Assembly (NCBI GenBank): GCA_012033595.1
Contig: JAAUQL010000044.1
Coordinates: 1 to 43,312, forward strand
DNA length: 43,312 nt
Source: Cyclobacteriaceae bacterium
GTDB lineage: Bacteria; Bacteroidota; Bacteroidia; Cytophagales; Cyclobacteriaceae
Direction of reading: 5' to 3'
The position numbers and the translations under genes were made by a program. A model generated the notes under the pieces. It was not told the DNA's origin and ran no database searches. It worked only from the letters and a program-made list of their open reading frames with translations. Below are positions 35,112-43,312 of this stretch, piece by piece. Numbering within the stretch: position 1 is the stretch's first letter; every line of letters begins with the position of its first letter.

Positions 35112-38100
35112 TTAAAAGCCGATATTAATACCCAATGTGAAAGTACGAGCCTGACCCAAGGTGCCAAAATCTTCGCCCTGCAAGACATTCAGATCGCTTT
35201 CGGACGAGGTGTTGGTGTTGATTTCCGGATCGAAACCCAGGTAATTGGTCCAGGTTAACAAGTTTTGTCCTACACCATACACGGTAAGGCTGTTCAGTTT
35301 TAGCTTTTCGAGCACTTCGCTCTTAAAGTTGTAGCTAAGCTTCACTGTCTTCAATCTCACAAAATCGCCATCTTCCATATATTGTGTGCTAAATCGCTGC
35401 CATTGGCCGTTTTGGCTGTTGTCAGGATCGACATGCGAAGGTCTGGGAATATCCGTGATATCGCCGGGCTGCTTCCAATAATTCAGAGACCGGGTGTTGT
35501 AATTCCCGTAAGGAATGCCGCTCTTCAGGGTTCCGTAGTTTTCGTAGGCATACCTGCTTTGATTGAATATCTTGTTGCCACCGGAAAAATAAAACAGCAC
35601 CTGAAGACTGAATCCATCATAGCTGAACACGTTGTTGAATCCGCCAAAATAGGTAGGCATACCACCGCCGGCAATTTGCCGGTCGTCGAAGTTGATGAGG
35701 CCGTTGGAATTATAATCCTGAAACTGCGCATCGCCTGTGGCCGGATCCACCCCAAGGAATTTGATCAGGTAAAGCGAGCTGAGCGGTTCGCCTTCTTTGA
35801 GAATAAAATTCCTGCTCAATATTTCCCCGTCGTTGACCACATCCACTACCTTGTTTTGGATGTGGGTATAGTTGATCGAGCTGGTCCAATCAAACTTGTC
35901 TGTGTTTACATTTATGGTATTGAGCGCTATTTCAAAACCTTTGTTTTCGATGGTACCGGCATTGGAGGTAAGGGTTTTGAAGCCGGAATTGCCCGATATG
36001 TTGGTGGAAAGCAGGAGGCTTTCGGTATTTTTTATAAAATAATCTGCCGTAAGACCAATTTTGTTTTGAAGTATGCCAAGATCAAGGCCAATATCTGTTT
36101 GGGTGGTTTGTTCCCAGGTGAGTACCGGGTTGGCCAGCGATTCTGGTTGAATGCCACCCTGATCGTCGTACGAAGCACTCAGGTTCCACTTTCCAGTCCA
36201 GGTTTCGTCGCCAATTTCCTGGTTGCCAACTATGCCATAGCTGCCACGTATCTTCAACTGACTGAGCCAGGCAATATCCTTTAAGAAGCTTTCGTTGTGC
36301 GCGTTCCAGGCCACTGAAGCTGAAGGGAATATGCCAAAGCGCTTTTCCTCGCCAAACCGCGATGAGCCGTCGGCCCGGCCAGTGAGGCTGACCAGGTAGC
36401 GATTGTCGTAGCCATAGTTGAACCGCAACAGGTACGAAATGAGACCATAGGAAGAACCGTTGGATTCGGCAGAGGTGATGGTAGCGGCATTTCTTATCTT
36501 GTACTTATCATTGGAAGCGTAGCCTTGTCCGCGGATGTCAGAAAAGATTTTGTCATTTTGTTGCCAGGTAAAGCCTGCCAGCGCATTCAAATCATGCTTG
36601 CCAGCCATATGTTTCCAGTTAAGGGTGTTTTCGTGGATGACGTTGCTTTCATCATAGGTGGCAAAAATACCCTGTCCTTCATCTGATTCATTGAAACCTG
36701 CCGGAGTAAATGATTCTTCTGTCAGGGTGTTCTTGTCAATGGAAAAGCTTGATTTGAACGACAGACCTTCAATGATCTCCCATTCGGCGTAAGCCTGAGC
36801 CTGTATTCTGTTGCTGTTCGATTTGTTAATGTATTCTTTGGCGATCAGGAGGGGGTTTTCCAATGCCCACCATCCCCAGCCGGAAAATGGATTGATATAA
36901 GTGCCGGTTTCGTCATAGAGGGGAGTGGTAGGATCCCAGGCCTGAGCATTGATCACCACGCCGTATTCGTCGTTTTCGTTGATGGTGCGGTTGTGTTTGC
37001 CAATGCCGAGGTACATGGTAGCGCCTACGGTGAGCTTACTATTGAGCCGGTGGTCGATATTGAACCTGCCCGAAAAGCGGTTGAAATCCTGGCCAACTTG
37101 TATGCCTTCCTGATTGAAATAGTTGCCGCTGAGATAAAAATTGGTTTTCTCGCTACCGCCGCTCACACTTACGTCGGCATTGTGTGTGGTACCCATTCTG
37201 AAAACCTCATCGTATGCATTGTAGGTTGGCAGAGACTCCGGATCGCCGATAATGTCCGACCAATAGTTTTCGCCCAAGCCATCATTGGCAGCGGCCACAT
37301 TCAGAAATTCCACCCATTGTCTCGAGTTCATCAACTCCGGGGTATTGTTGATTTCGGAAATACCGGAGTAGTAGTTGACGTTCACCTTGGTTTTGCCATC
37401 GCTACCTCGTTTGGTGTTGATCAGGATGACCCCGTTTGCGCCTCGCGATCCATAAATGGCGACAGCAGACGCGTCTTTGAGCACAGAGATAGATTCGATA
37501 TCTGCCGGGTTCATATCGGCCAGGGGGTTGGTGGGCTGAATATTGCTATTGAGTGCAGAATTATTGCCAGTCACCACCGGTATGCCATCTATAATATACA
37601 AGGGCTGACTACTGGCAGAAATAGAAGTTGCTCCCCTGATATTTACATTGATGGCTGCGCCCGGCGTACCAGACGGGCTGGAAATATTGAGGCCGGAGCT
37701 CAATCCCTGCATGGCCGCATCGAAGCTATAAACCGGCACGTCCTGCATTTGATCGGTATCTATGGAGGCTATCGCACTCGATATGTCTTTGCGCTGTTGG
37801 CTGCCATATCCTACGATCACCAATTCCATGAGCTCCTGCAGTCCGTATGCCAATTCTACATTTATTTCGCTCTTATTGCCAACCGCGATTTCTTCTGAAA
37901 TGTAGCCGACGAGGGAATAGACCAGCGTAGCAGAGTCGCCGGGAACGACCAGACTGTACGCGCCATCTAAATCTGTGACTGTACCAGACCTGGTGCCCTT
38001 AATTAGAATGTTGACACCGGGCATGGGTGAATCGTCATCCAACGACACCACCTTACCAGATACGGTCCGTTCCTGGGCATAAACCGAAATGAGCAGCATA

Positions 38101-38132
38101 GAAAATACCACATACAGTATAAGTTTCTTCAT
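35112..38132 (-). CDS. SusC/RagA family TonB-linked outer-membrane protein
   Basis: 1006 residues from ATG 38132 (signal MKKLILYVVFSMLLISVYAQ); the open frame to 38180 lacks a signal and is not used. Carboxypeptidase-like domain at about 22-105 (SGKVVSLDDDSPMPGVNILIKG), then a plug with VIVGYGSQQRKDISSAIAS and LYIIDGIPV, NVNIRGATS, SISVLKDASAVAIYGSRGANGVI (each family-typical), and a barrel ending in an aromatic residue (TLGINIGF). TonB-driven import through the outer membrane together with SusD. No frame errors seen over 3 kb. No FecR/sigma pair adjoins it, and it lacks an STN domain, so control probably lies elsewhere, for example via the sensor kinase upstream. Confidence 0.95.
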   Translation of the reverse strand: MKKLILYVVFSMLLISVYAQERTVSGKVVSLDDDSPMPGVNILIKGTRSGTVTDLDGAYSLVVPGDSATLVYSLVGYISEEIAVGNKSEINVELAYGLQELMELVIVGYGSQQRKDISSAIASIDTDQMQDVPVYSFDAAMQGLSSGLNISSPSGTPGAAINVNIRGATSISASSQPLYIIDGIPVVTGNNSALNSNIQPTNPLADMNPADIESISVLKDASAVAIYGSRGANGVILINTKRGSDGKTKVNVNYYSGISEINNTPELMNSRQWVEFLNVAAANDGLGENYWSDIIGDPESLPTYNAYDEVFRMGTTHNADVSVSGGSEKTNFYLSGNYFNQEGIQVGQDFNRFSGRFNIDHRLNSKLTVGATMYLGIGKHNRTINENDEYGVVINAQAWDPTTPLYDETGTYINPFSGWGWWALENPLLIAKEYINKSNSNRIQAQAYAEWEIIEGLSFKSSFSIDKNTLTEESFTPAGFNESDEGQGIFATYDESNVIHENTLNWKHMAGKHDLNALAGFTWQQNDKIFSDIRGQGYASNDKYKIRNAATITSAESNGSSYGLISYLLRFNYGYDNRYLVSLTGRADGSSRFGEEKRFGIFPSASVAWNAHNESFLKDIAWLSQLKIRGSYGIVGNQEIGDETWTGKWNLSASYDDQGGIQPESLANPVLTWEQTTQTDIGLDLGILQNKIGLTADYFIKNTESLLLSTNISGNSGFKTLTSNAGTIENKGFEIALNTINVNTDKFDWTSSINYTHIQNKVVDVVNDGEILSRNFILKEGEPLSSLYLIKFLGVDPATGDAQFQDYNSNGLINFDDRQIAGGGMPTYFGGFNNVFSYDGFSLQVLFYFSGGNKIFNQSRYAYENYGTLKSGIPYGNYNTRSLNYWKQPGDITDIPRPSHVDPDNSQNGQWQRFSTQYMEDGDFVRLKTVKLSYNFKSEVLEKLKLNSLTVYGVGQNLLTWTNYLGFDPEINTNTSSESDLNVLQGEDFGTLGQARTFTLGINIGF

Positions 38133-38384
38133 GAGTATATAATTATTGATAAACAAAATGGAAGTATGACGAAGATACAATGATCACCACATTTCTGCGA
38201 AAAAAAATCGGAGCAGTAGAAAGGCTAACAATTGAAAATTGGCTGCAAGCCAAATAAATTCATGGGTTTGAAACTTAAGATCATCTTTTTGTTTTGTAAA
38301 GATCCTTTAATTCAAAATAATATCGTGAAGTACGTAGTTTGTTTAGAAAAATGCAAGTGAACCGCCGGATATTTATAATATTAA
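38133..38384 (-). promoter_or_regulatory. 252-bp 5' region of the SusC gene
   Basis: Non-coding AT-rich stretch between the secreted cyanophycinase-like gene and SusC. It should hold the SusC promoter and leader. No clear hairpin or textbook promoter box could be fixed by eye. Confidence 0.35.
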
Positions 38385-40378
38385 TTATTTTTTGATTATT
38401 TTTTGAAAATTCAATAATTTACTAGCCTCATCGTCCATAAAAGCCACCAAATACATACCTGGTCTTTCTAGGTCAAGTACATGCTTGCCACTTTGGTAAT
38501 GCTGTGTATGCACTGGTGTACCGATTGCGTTGTAAACACGCAGCAAACCGGATTTGGGAATATCCAGATTGAAGTGGCTGTCGGTAACAGTCGGAGAGAT
38601 GAAGGTGCTGTTCAACGGTTCACCTATCCCGGTGATCACACTATCGTTTGGGTCAGATTCCAGTTCGTACTCCGGGCTGTTCGTAGGCACCGGCACACCC
38701 AGCGATATGCTGCTGCCGTGGCCAAGAACCTGCACCACCAGCGAATCGTAGCTGGCATTGTTCCTGGGATTGGCGCCGGTTTTTTGATCGAATAGTTGAA
38801 AATGATGTGAGCGGTTTTCAATGAGCACAAGGGCATATTTGCCCATGGCGCTGAGTTGGTTTTCGCCATCTTGGGCATGGAAATGCCCCCAGCTTTCTTT
38901 GTTGATGTATATGGCATTGGACAAGCCACCGTCTCCGAGTGCGAATAATCCACTGAGCGTATTATTCTCATAATAATCATCGGCGCCCGGATCGAATGCT
39001 CCCGGTATGATGATGCTATTTTGAAGCAGTCCAAGTCCGGGTGCGTAGGTCAGCCCACCCTGGTAAGCCAATGCAGGGGCTTCCAAATTATTAATTACAT
39101 ATCTGCTTCCGGCCAATTTGGAATCTTCCCCAAAAAAGGCGTTGGTAATCTGGTCGCGCCGGAGGTGGGCATACAGCAACTGGCCTGTCGGGCCATTTTT
39201 CATAAAGTCAAGGAGGGTTTCAAAATCATTTTCAATAAAGACAAGCTGCTTTGCCAACCTGATTTTGTTCCTCCATTGCCACGAATCTTCTGAATTGTTT
39301 TCTTGCACAGCTGACATTATGCTCACATCACTTTTACCATTATCCGACAGGGCAGACATTAGTTTGGCCGCAGTTAGCCGCGCCTGGCCGGTCACGATGA
39401 GCACAGGACCTTGCAATGTGGACAATTGCTTTACTATGGCCGCATCGTTTTCGATGGCATTATTGCCCGAAAGATAGAGCTCATAATTACCATTTTCAGC
39501 CTGGTACCCCGGTGAGGAAACCGAAGGCCCATCCACCAGGGCCAAGGTATTGAGGTCTATGCTCATGCCATATGCGAGGTGTCGGGCGCTTATGGTACCC
39601 GACCACTGGTTCATGACTTTTTCGGCAGCAGCCAGCCGATAAATATACGTACCCCCGGTGCCAAAGGCCTTAGCCAGGTTGGTTTTGTCAATAGCCAGTG
39701 CAGTTTGGTCGTCGCAGGCAACGCCGTTAACCTGTAAGCCATTTTCGATATGGTAATAAGCCAGCATCGTGGCCAGTCGGGGCAGCCTGCCCCGCTCAAG
39801 GAAGTGTGTATCGGTAATGAAGCCCTTAAGCATAGGAGCGAAATCATTGGTCAATGTTAGATTTTCGCTTTGGATATTTTCAAGGCCTTCCCAGGTCAAA
39901 AGGCTTGCTTTCTGCGCTGTGTACACATATTCACCCAATATGGCCATGCCGGCGGAGGTGCCGCCTACCAGCCCACCTTTGGCAAAAACCTGCATCATAG
40001 CCTCTTCTACAGCCGTGCCTTTGAAATATTGATAATACAACCACTGATCGCCTCCTTTAAAAAACAACATATCGTAGGCTGTCAATTGATCCAACAAACC
40101 ATCAGCACCGGCCGATGCCCTATCAGCAAACACATAATTTTTAACTTCGAGTGCGCCAAGGGAGATGAAATAATCAGGTAGCCAGTCAGGATCGCTGCCC
40201 GCATCGGTGCTGATAATAGCTATTTTCTTATTTGGGGTATGTTGCACAGCCCAGGCATAGGGCTCATCGCTCCATCCACCTGCTATTTCTGCACCCCCAC
40301 CAACCAGTAGTAAGGAGCCTTGAGCCCATAAATGGCCATAAAAAAAACCAAAATGAATAGACTTGCCGTTGATTTCAT
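38385..40378 (-). CDS. Secreted cyanophycinase-like protein with T9SS sorting domain, frameshifted
   Basis: ATG 40378 opens a signal peptide (MKSTASLFILVFF), but the frame changes at the A run 40340-40347. One more base gives FFYGHLWAQGSLLLVGGG and 664 codons. The S51 motifs are complete: SLLLVGGGAEIAGG, FFKGGDQWLYYQYF, nucleophile Ser in GGTSAGMAI, and ITDTHFLERGRLPRL. After about residue 330 comes a long beta-rich region with a second GTSAG-less domain (DPGADDYYENNTLSGL), then a type IX secretion sorting domain at the C terminus (DLERPGMYLVAFM). So this enzyme should be exported to or beyond the cell surface. The frame's extension to 40535 is not part of the gene. First gene of the cluster. 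Confidence 0.85.
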
Positions 40379-40484
40379 GAATGTGTTTTAAAAGCAAGCA
40401 GCTAATTATCAAAGAACTTTTACAAAAAACAAGGAATTTTTGGCTTTGATGGCTTACATTCCACTCGACAGGTGGAGCTTTGGG

Positions 40485-40504
40485 AAAAACTGTGGTGTCA
40501 CCAC
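40485..40504 (-). terminator. Possible terminator after the sensor kinase gene
   Basis: Perfect 5-bp stem GTGGT / ACCAC around GTC, followed on the minus strand by AG and five T (A run 40485-40489 on the plus strand). It lies about 55 bases after the kinase stop and before the cyanophycinase gene. The stem is short, so the call is weak. Confidence 0.4.
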
Positions 40505-40556
40505 CGGCAGTGCGGCTCCGGGAACGAAAGCGCAATGCCTCCAGAATAAACCCTGG

Positions 40557-42698
40557 CTAGGAGCCGTATAGAACCCTAAAGGTGAACATAAAAGTGGTAC
40601 CCTGGTTCACTACCGATTTCACCTTTATATGTCCGCCGAGCGCTTCTACCTGGCTTTTGACCAAAAAGAGTCCCATACCGCGGCCTTCTATGTGCGAATG
40701 AAACCGCTTGTAAAGCGAAAATACTTCATGCCCAAATTTATCCATGTCTATGCCCAACCCGTTGTCGGTGAAGGAGATTTCGATCATGCCATTTTTTACC
40801 GCACTGCTGATGTTAATTTGCAGGTTGCGGTCGCGATGCTGGTATTTGATGGCATTGCTCGTGAGGTTGTAAAAAATGCTTTCGATATACGGGCTAATGG
40901 AATTTACCTCGTCGGCTGCCGAAAAATCCATGTTCACCTCCACACTGTAGTTTTTTATTTCTTCGGACAGCAATTGCATGATGTTCTCCATTTTCTGGCT
41001 GAGTTTTAAGGGGGACACCAGTTGATCCATGCCGGTTTTTATTTCAAGGATTCGATTCAGGTCGCTAATGACCACATCGATATCTTTTACTGATTTAATA
41101 AATTTCTCTACGAGTTCTTCTTTCTCGTCTAAACGATTGGTCAGCTTAAAAAGGTGGCCCAGTCCGAGCAGGCGCGCAATAGGGCCACGCAGGTTGTGGG
41201 CCGTCATAAAGGCAAATTGCTCCAATTGCTGATTGTTTTCCACAAGCTCTTTGGTCCTTATCTGCACTTCATTTTCCAAGGATTCGTTTTGGCTTTTTAT
41301 TTCCTCATTTTGTTTTGCTATGGTTTCGTTGGCATTGTGAAGGTCAACTATGGTTTTCTGTAGGGTTTCATTGGTGCTTTCAAGTGCCCGGTTTTTTATT
41401 TCTATCTCTTGCTGATGGTATTTCAACATTTTATTAGCCCGCATTTTTTGCAATACATAAAACAAAAGTCCGGTCAAGGCCAGGAGCAATGACACAGTAA
41501 TACCCAAAAAAAGATAATTCTGATAATGCTGCCTTTCTTTTTGTATGGCAAGCTCCTGCTCTTTTCTTAGCAGATCTAGGGCATGGCTTTTTTCCAACAC
41601 CTCTTCAGCATTGTTTAGCTCAGCCAGGCTGTCTTGAAGGAGTGCCTTTTTTCGATACGTCCTCAGCGATTGCAGTTCGTTTCCATTCAGTGAGTCGAGC
41701 CGGTAAAGTGCATCGTAATAGAAGACTTTGCCACGCAGATAAGGTATGGTATCGAGCAGCGCGTTCATTTGACTCAGACAATTGGCTGCTTTTTGCATGT
41801 TGCCCTGGTTCATATATACGTTTACCAGATAGTATAACACCTGGGAACCGGTCTTATATTTTTTAAATGCTATCGATTTTTCAAGCGCTTCTTCAAACTG
41901 CTGAGCCGCCAGGTCATACTGTCCTTTTTTCTGATGGATAAGACCTATTTCAGCCACAATTTCGTCCAGCAATTCTGATCCTTCGCTTCTTTCCAGATCT
42001 CGCGCTTCCAAAAAATACTGCAAAGCCAGTTCATGTTCTTGCAGATTGGAATATGAAATGCCCACATTAAGCAGCGAGGATATCACCTGACTTTTAATGT
42101 TCAATTCTTTTCTGATCTCCAGAGCCAGCAAATGATATTGGAGCGATTTATCAAACCATTTCTGAAGTTCGTATTCTATACCAATATTTTTAAGGGCAAA
42201 TGCTTCGCCTTCCCTATCTCCAATCGCCTTGCACATTTCCAGGGATTTGGTATAAAACTCCAGTGCTTTGGAATCGTATGACAAGTCTCGATAAACATTG
42301 CCCAGATTATTATAAACTACCCCCAGACCATATTTATCGTCCAATTGCACGTAGGTATCCAGGGCTTTGGAAAACTGCTCCATGGCTTCGCCATCTTTGC
42401 CGCCGATATTATTGTAAATGGTGCCAAGCCGGTTGTGAATGCTCGCCCTGGTGGCCTTATCGTTGAGGGTTTCTGCCTGTGAAAGCAGTTCCGGAGCCAA
42501 ATTTAGGGCATCTCCACTTTTCCCCTGTCGATAGTAAAAATCCATCAGCTCTTTGCCCGTAATCAGCTTTTGCATTTTGTCTTCCAGAGAATGGTAGGTC
42601 TGCTCAAGGGAGTCCAATTTGCTGGATTGAGCCAGGGAAGACAGACTTGTGCCCATGCATGCAATAACAATCAAAACATACTTTTTTAATCTTGTCAT
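40557..42698 (-). CDS. TPR-repeat sensor histidine kinase
   Basis: 713 residues from ATG 42698 (the TTG at 42704 is less likely). Signal peptide MTRLKKYVLIVIACMGTSLSSLAQ. About 40-350 are tetratricopeptide repeats (YNNLGNVYRDLSYDSKALEFY and similar) in the periplasm. A helix spans about 394-415, followed by a long coiled coil to about 485. HisKA has the phosphoacceptor His501 in TAHNLRGP, unlike the usual SHDLR. The HATPase domain has LTSNAIKYQ, DNGLGIDMDKFG and GRGMGLFLVK. No response regulator gene is near. It is separated from the cyanophycinase gene by about 180 bp and a weak terminator; it may control the cluster, but nothing in the sequence proves this. Confidence 0.93.
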   Translation of the reverse strand: MTRLKKYVLIVIACMGTSLSSLAQSSKLDSLEQTYHSLEDKMQKLITGKELMDFYYRQGKSGDALNLAPELLSQAETLNDKATRASIHNRLGTIYNNIGGKDGEAMEQFSKALDTYVQLDDKYGLGVVYNNLGNVYRDLSYDSKALEFYTKSLEMCKAIGDREGEAFALKNIGIEYELQKWFDKSLQYHLLALEIRKELNIKSQVISSLLNVGISYSNLQEHELALQYFLEARDLERSEGSELLDEIVAEIGLIHQKKGQYDLAAQQFEEALEKSIAFKKYKTGSQVLYYLVNVYMNQGNMQKAANCLSQMNALLDTIPYLRGKVFYYDALYRLDSLNGNELQSLRTYRKKALLQDSLAELNNAEEVLEKSHALDLLRKEQELAIQKERQHYQNYLFLGITVSLLLALTGLLFYVLQKMRANKMLKYHQQEIEIKNRALESTNETLQKTIVDLHNANETIAKQNEEIKSQNESLENEVQIRTKELVENNQQLEQFAFMTAHNLRGPIARLLGLGHLFKLTNRLDEKEELVEKFIKSVKDIDVVISDLNRILEIKTGMDQLVSPLKLSQKMENIMQLLSEEIKNYSVEVNMDFSAADEVNSISPYIESIFYNLTSNAIKYQHRDRNLQINISSAVKNGMIEISFTDNGLGIDMDKFGHEVFSLYKRFHSHIEGRGMGLFLVKSQVEALGGHIKVKSVVNQGTTFMFTFRVLYGS

Positions 42699-43116
42699 AT
42701 CCAAACCAGCAAATCCTTAAAATATATGTGCCTTGAAAAAATCCGGTGAGGCGTCACAAATCAATGTATCTTTTTACCTGAGCCACCGCACGCTATTGCT
42801 TAAAAAATAAGAAGCTATTCAAATAGCTGCATAATGGTAAAAAGATAAGCAATTAAACTCAATAATTACCGCATATTATGCATAAATCCATGATTACTTT
42901 TTATCATGGCAATTACCGCCTTTATTGGCTTCTGGTTGAGAAAGCATGCAAATGCCTATGCGATCGAAACCGCTTCGAATCTTTGTCTTTGATCCGGAGG
43001 GCAGTGGTCTATTGGCTTTGACGCTTTTATATTCAAAAAATAGTAATCCCTCCTGAATAGTGGCAGGTCTCCGGCACTTAGCTATGATTCATAAAAATTT
43101 CATTGTCAGCAAGTTG
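42699..43116. other. Gene-free stretch upstream of the sensor kinase
   Basis: About 420 bp, AT-rich, with no convincing ORF on either strand (a 28-codon frame from 42906 was rejected). It should hold the kinase promoter near 42699. The right part may include the boundary of the IS110-type element. Confidence 0.5.
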
Positions 43117-43179
43117 ATGGTCGGCAGATCATTACCCTCGGATAGTCTGGAATAAATATGGACTATCGGCAAAGACCAT
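43117..43179 (+). ncRNA. Nested stem-loop upstream of IS110 transposase: candidate guide (bridge) RNA region
   Basis: Outer arms ATGGTC (43117-43122) and GACCAT (43174-43179) enclose inner arms GATAGTC (43141-43147) and GACTATC (43161-43167), all perfect. This lies in the non-coding stretch right before an IS110-family transposase start. In the IS110 group the left non-coding end is known to encode a structured bridge RNA that guides target choice. Structure and place fit, but the RNA itself is inferred, and its ends are unknown. Confidence 0.35.
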
Positions 43180-43262
43180 GAGCACAAAACAATCATGAAT
43201 AGAGGGAATTCACCCACAGGCATGAAAGTCGTTTAAATATAGAAACCAAACTATATAACGCC

Positions 43263-43312
43263 ATGTCTTTAGTAGAATTCCCTCAGATTATTGAACGAGG
43301 TTGCGGCCTTGA
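43263..43312 (+). mobile_element. IS110-family transposase, 5' end (cut by window)
   Basis: ATG at 43263 reads MSLVEFPQIIERGCGL and the window ends in the next codon (GA-), which would give the GLD of the catalytic DEDD-type RuvC-like motif that opens IS110 transposases (typically CGLDVHK). Only 16 codons are visible, so the family call rests on this motif. The element continues to the right of the window. Confidence 0.6.

Noticed and set aside
35382-37898. Long antisense ORFs (about 300 aa each) across the SusC gene, also 19925-20605 across GH5
   Set aside because: They mirror the codon pattern of confirmed genes on the other strand and show no domain motifs.
40379-40535. N-terminal extension of the secreted cyanophycinase-like frame
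   Set aside because: Sequence is Arg/Ser-rich with no signal peptide; the real signal peptide starts at 40378 in another frame and joins after adding one base to the A8 run.
42906-42992. 28-codon frame with a hydrophobic start upstream of the kinase
   Set aside because: Too short, no ribosome site, no conserved feature.

Overview
The window (43.3 kb) comes from a Bacteroidota chromosome, most likely a gliding or marine Cytophagales-type organism. The evidence is SusC/SusD-type outer-membrane uptake genes, FecR/ECF-sigma control, an STN-type TonB receptor with a DUF4249 partner, type IX secretion C-terminal sorting domains, many lipoproteins with acidic residues after the lipidated Cys, and families largely confined to this phylum (DUF6695, DUF2452). 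No rRNA, tRNA or CRISPR array was seen.

Layout. 1-3.9 kb: redoxin and DinB genes, a patch of damaged small genes (NRDE/TANGO2 and DUF5615 remnants, a GDCCVxC gene), an alpha/beta-hydrolase-OsmC fusion and a DUF427 gene. 4-10.2 kb (minus strand): ECF sigma/anti-sigma pair, DUF6695, DUF2721, then thioredoxin, redoxin, outer-membrane barrel and DUF3179 lipoprotein in one probable operon. 10.5-12.6 kb: small unassigned genes and a lipoprotein flanked by a 168-bp direct repeat. 12.7-18.9 kb: ABC-F ATPase, PD40/OmpA protein, DUF2452, uracil phosphoribosyltransferase and an acyltransferase. 19-27.5 kb: a secreted GH5 glycanase divergent from an ECF sigma-FecR-TonB receptor-DUF4249 series and an orphan lipoprotein.

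27.9-42.7 kb is the most interesting part. A type IX-secreted cyanophycinase-like protein, SusC, SusD, two PKD/beta-propeller lipoproteins, a lipoprotein cyanophycinase and a YfcC-type transporter lie in order on the minus strand. An isoaspartyl peptidase gene converges on them and a TPR sensor kinase lies upstream. Together they read as a locus for finding, binding, importing and hydrolysing cyanophycin (poly-Asp with Arg side chains) or a similar isopeptide polymer. The last 50 bases start an IS110-family transposase, preceded by a structured non-coding stretch that could hold its guide RNA.

Sequence quality. At least eight genes are broken by the apparent loss of one base in a run of identical bases, and each is restored to a full-length family member by adding one base back. 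This looks like homopolymer under-calling in the source assembly rather than biological decay, so broken genes are described here with their restored frames.
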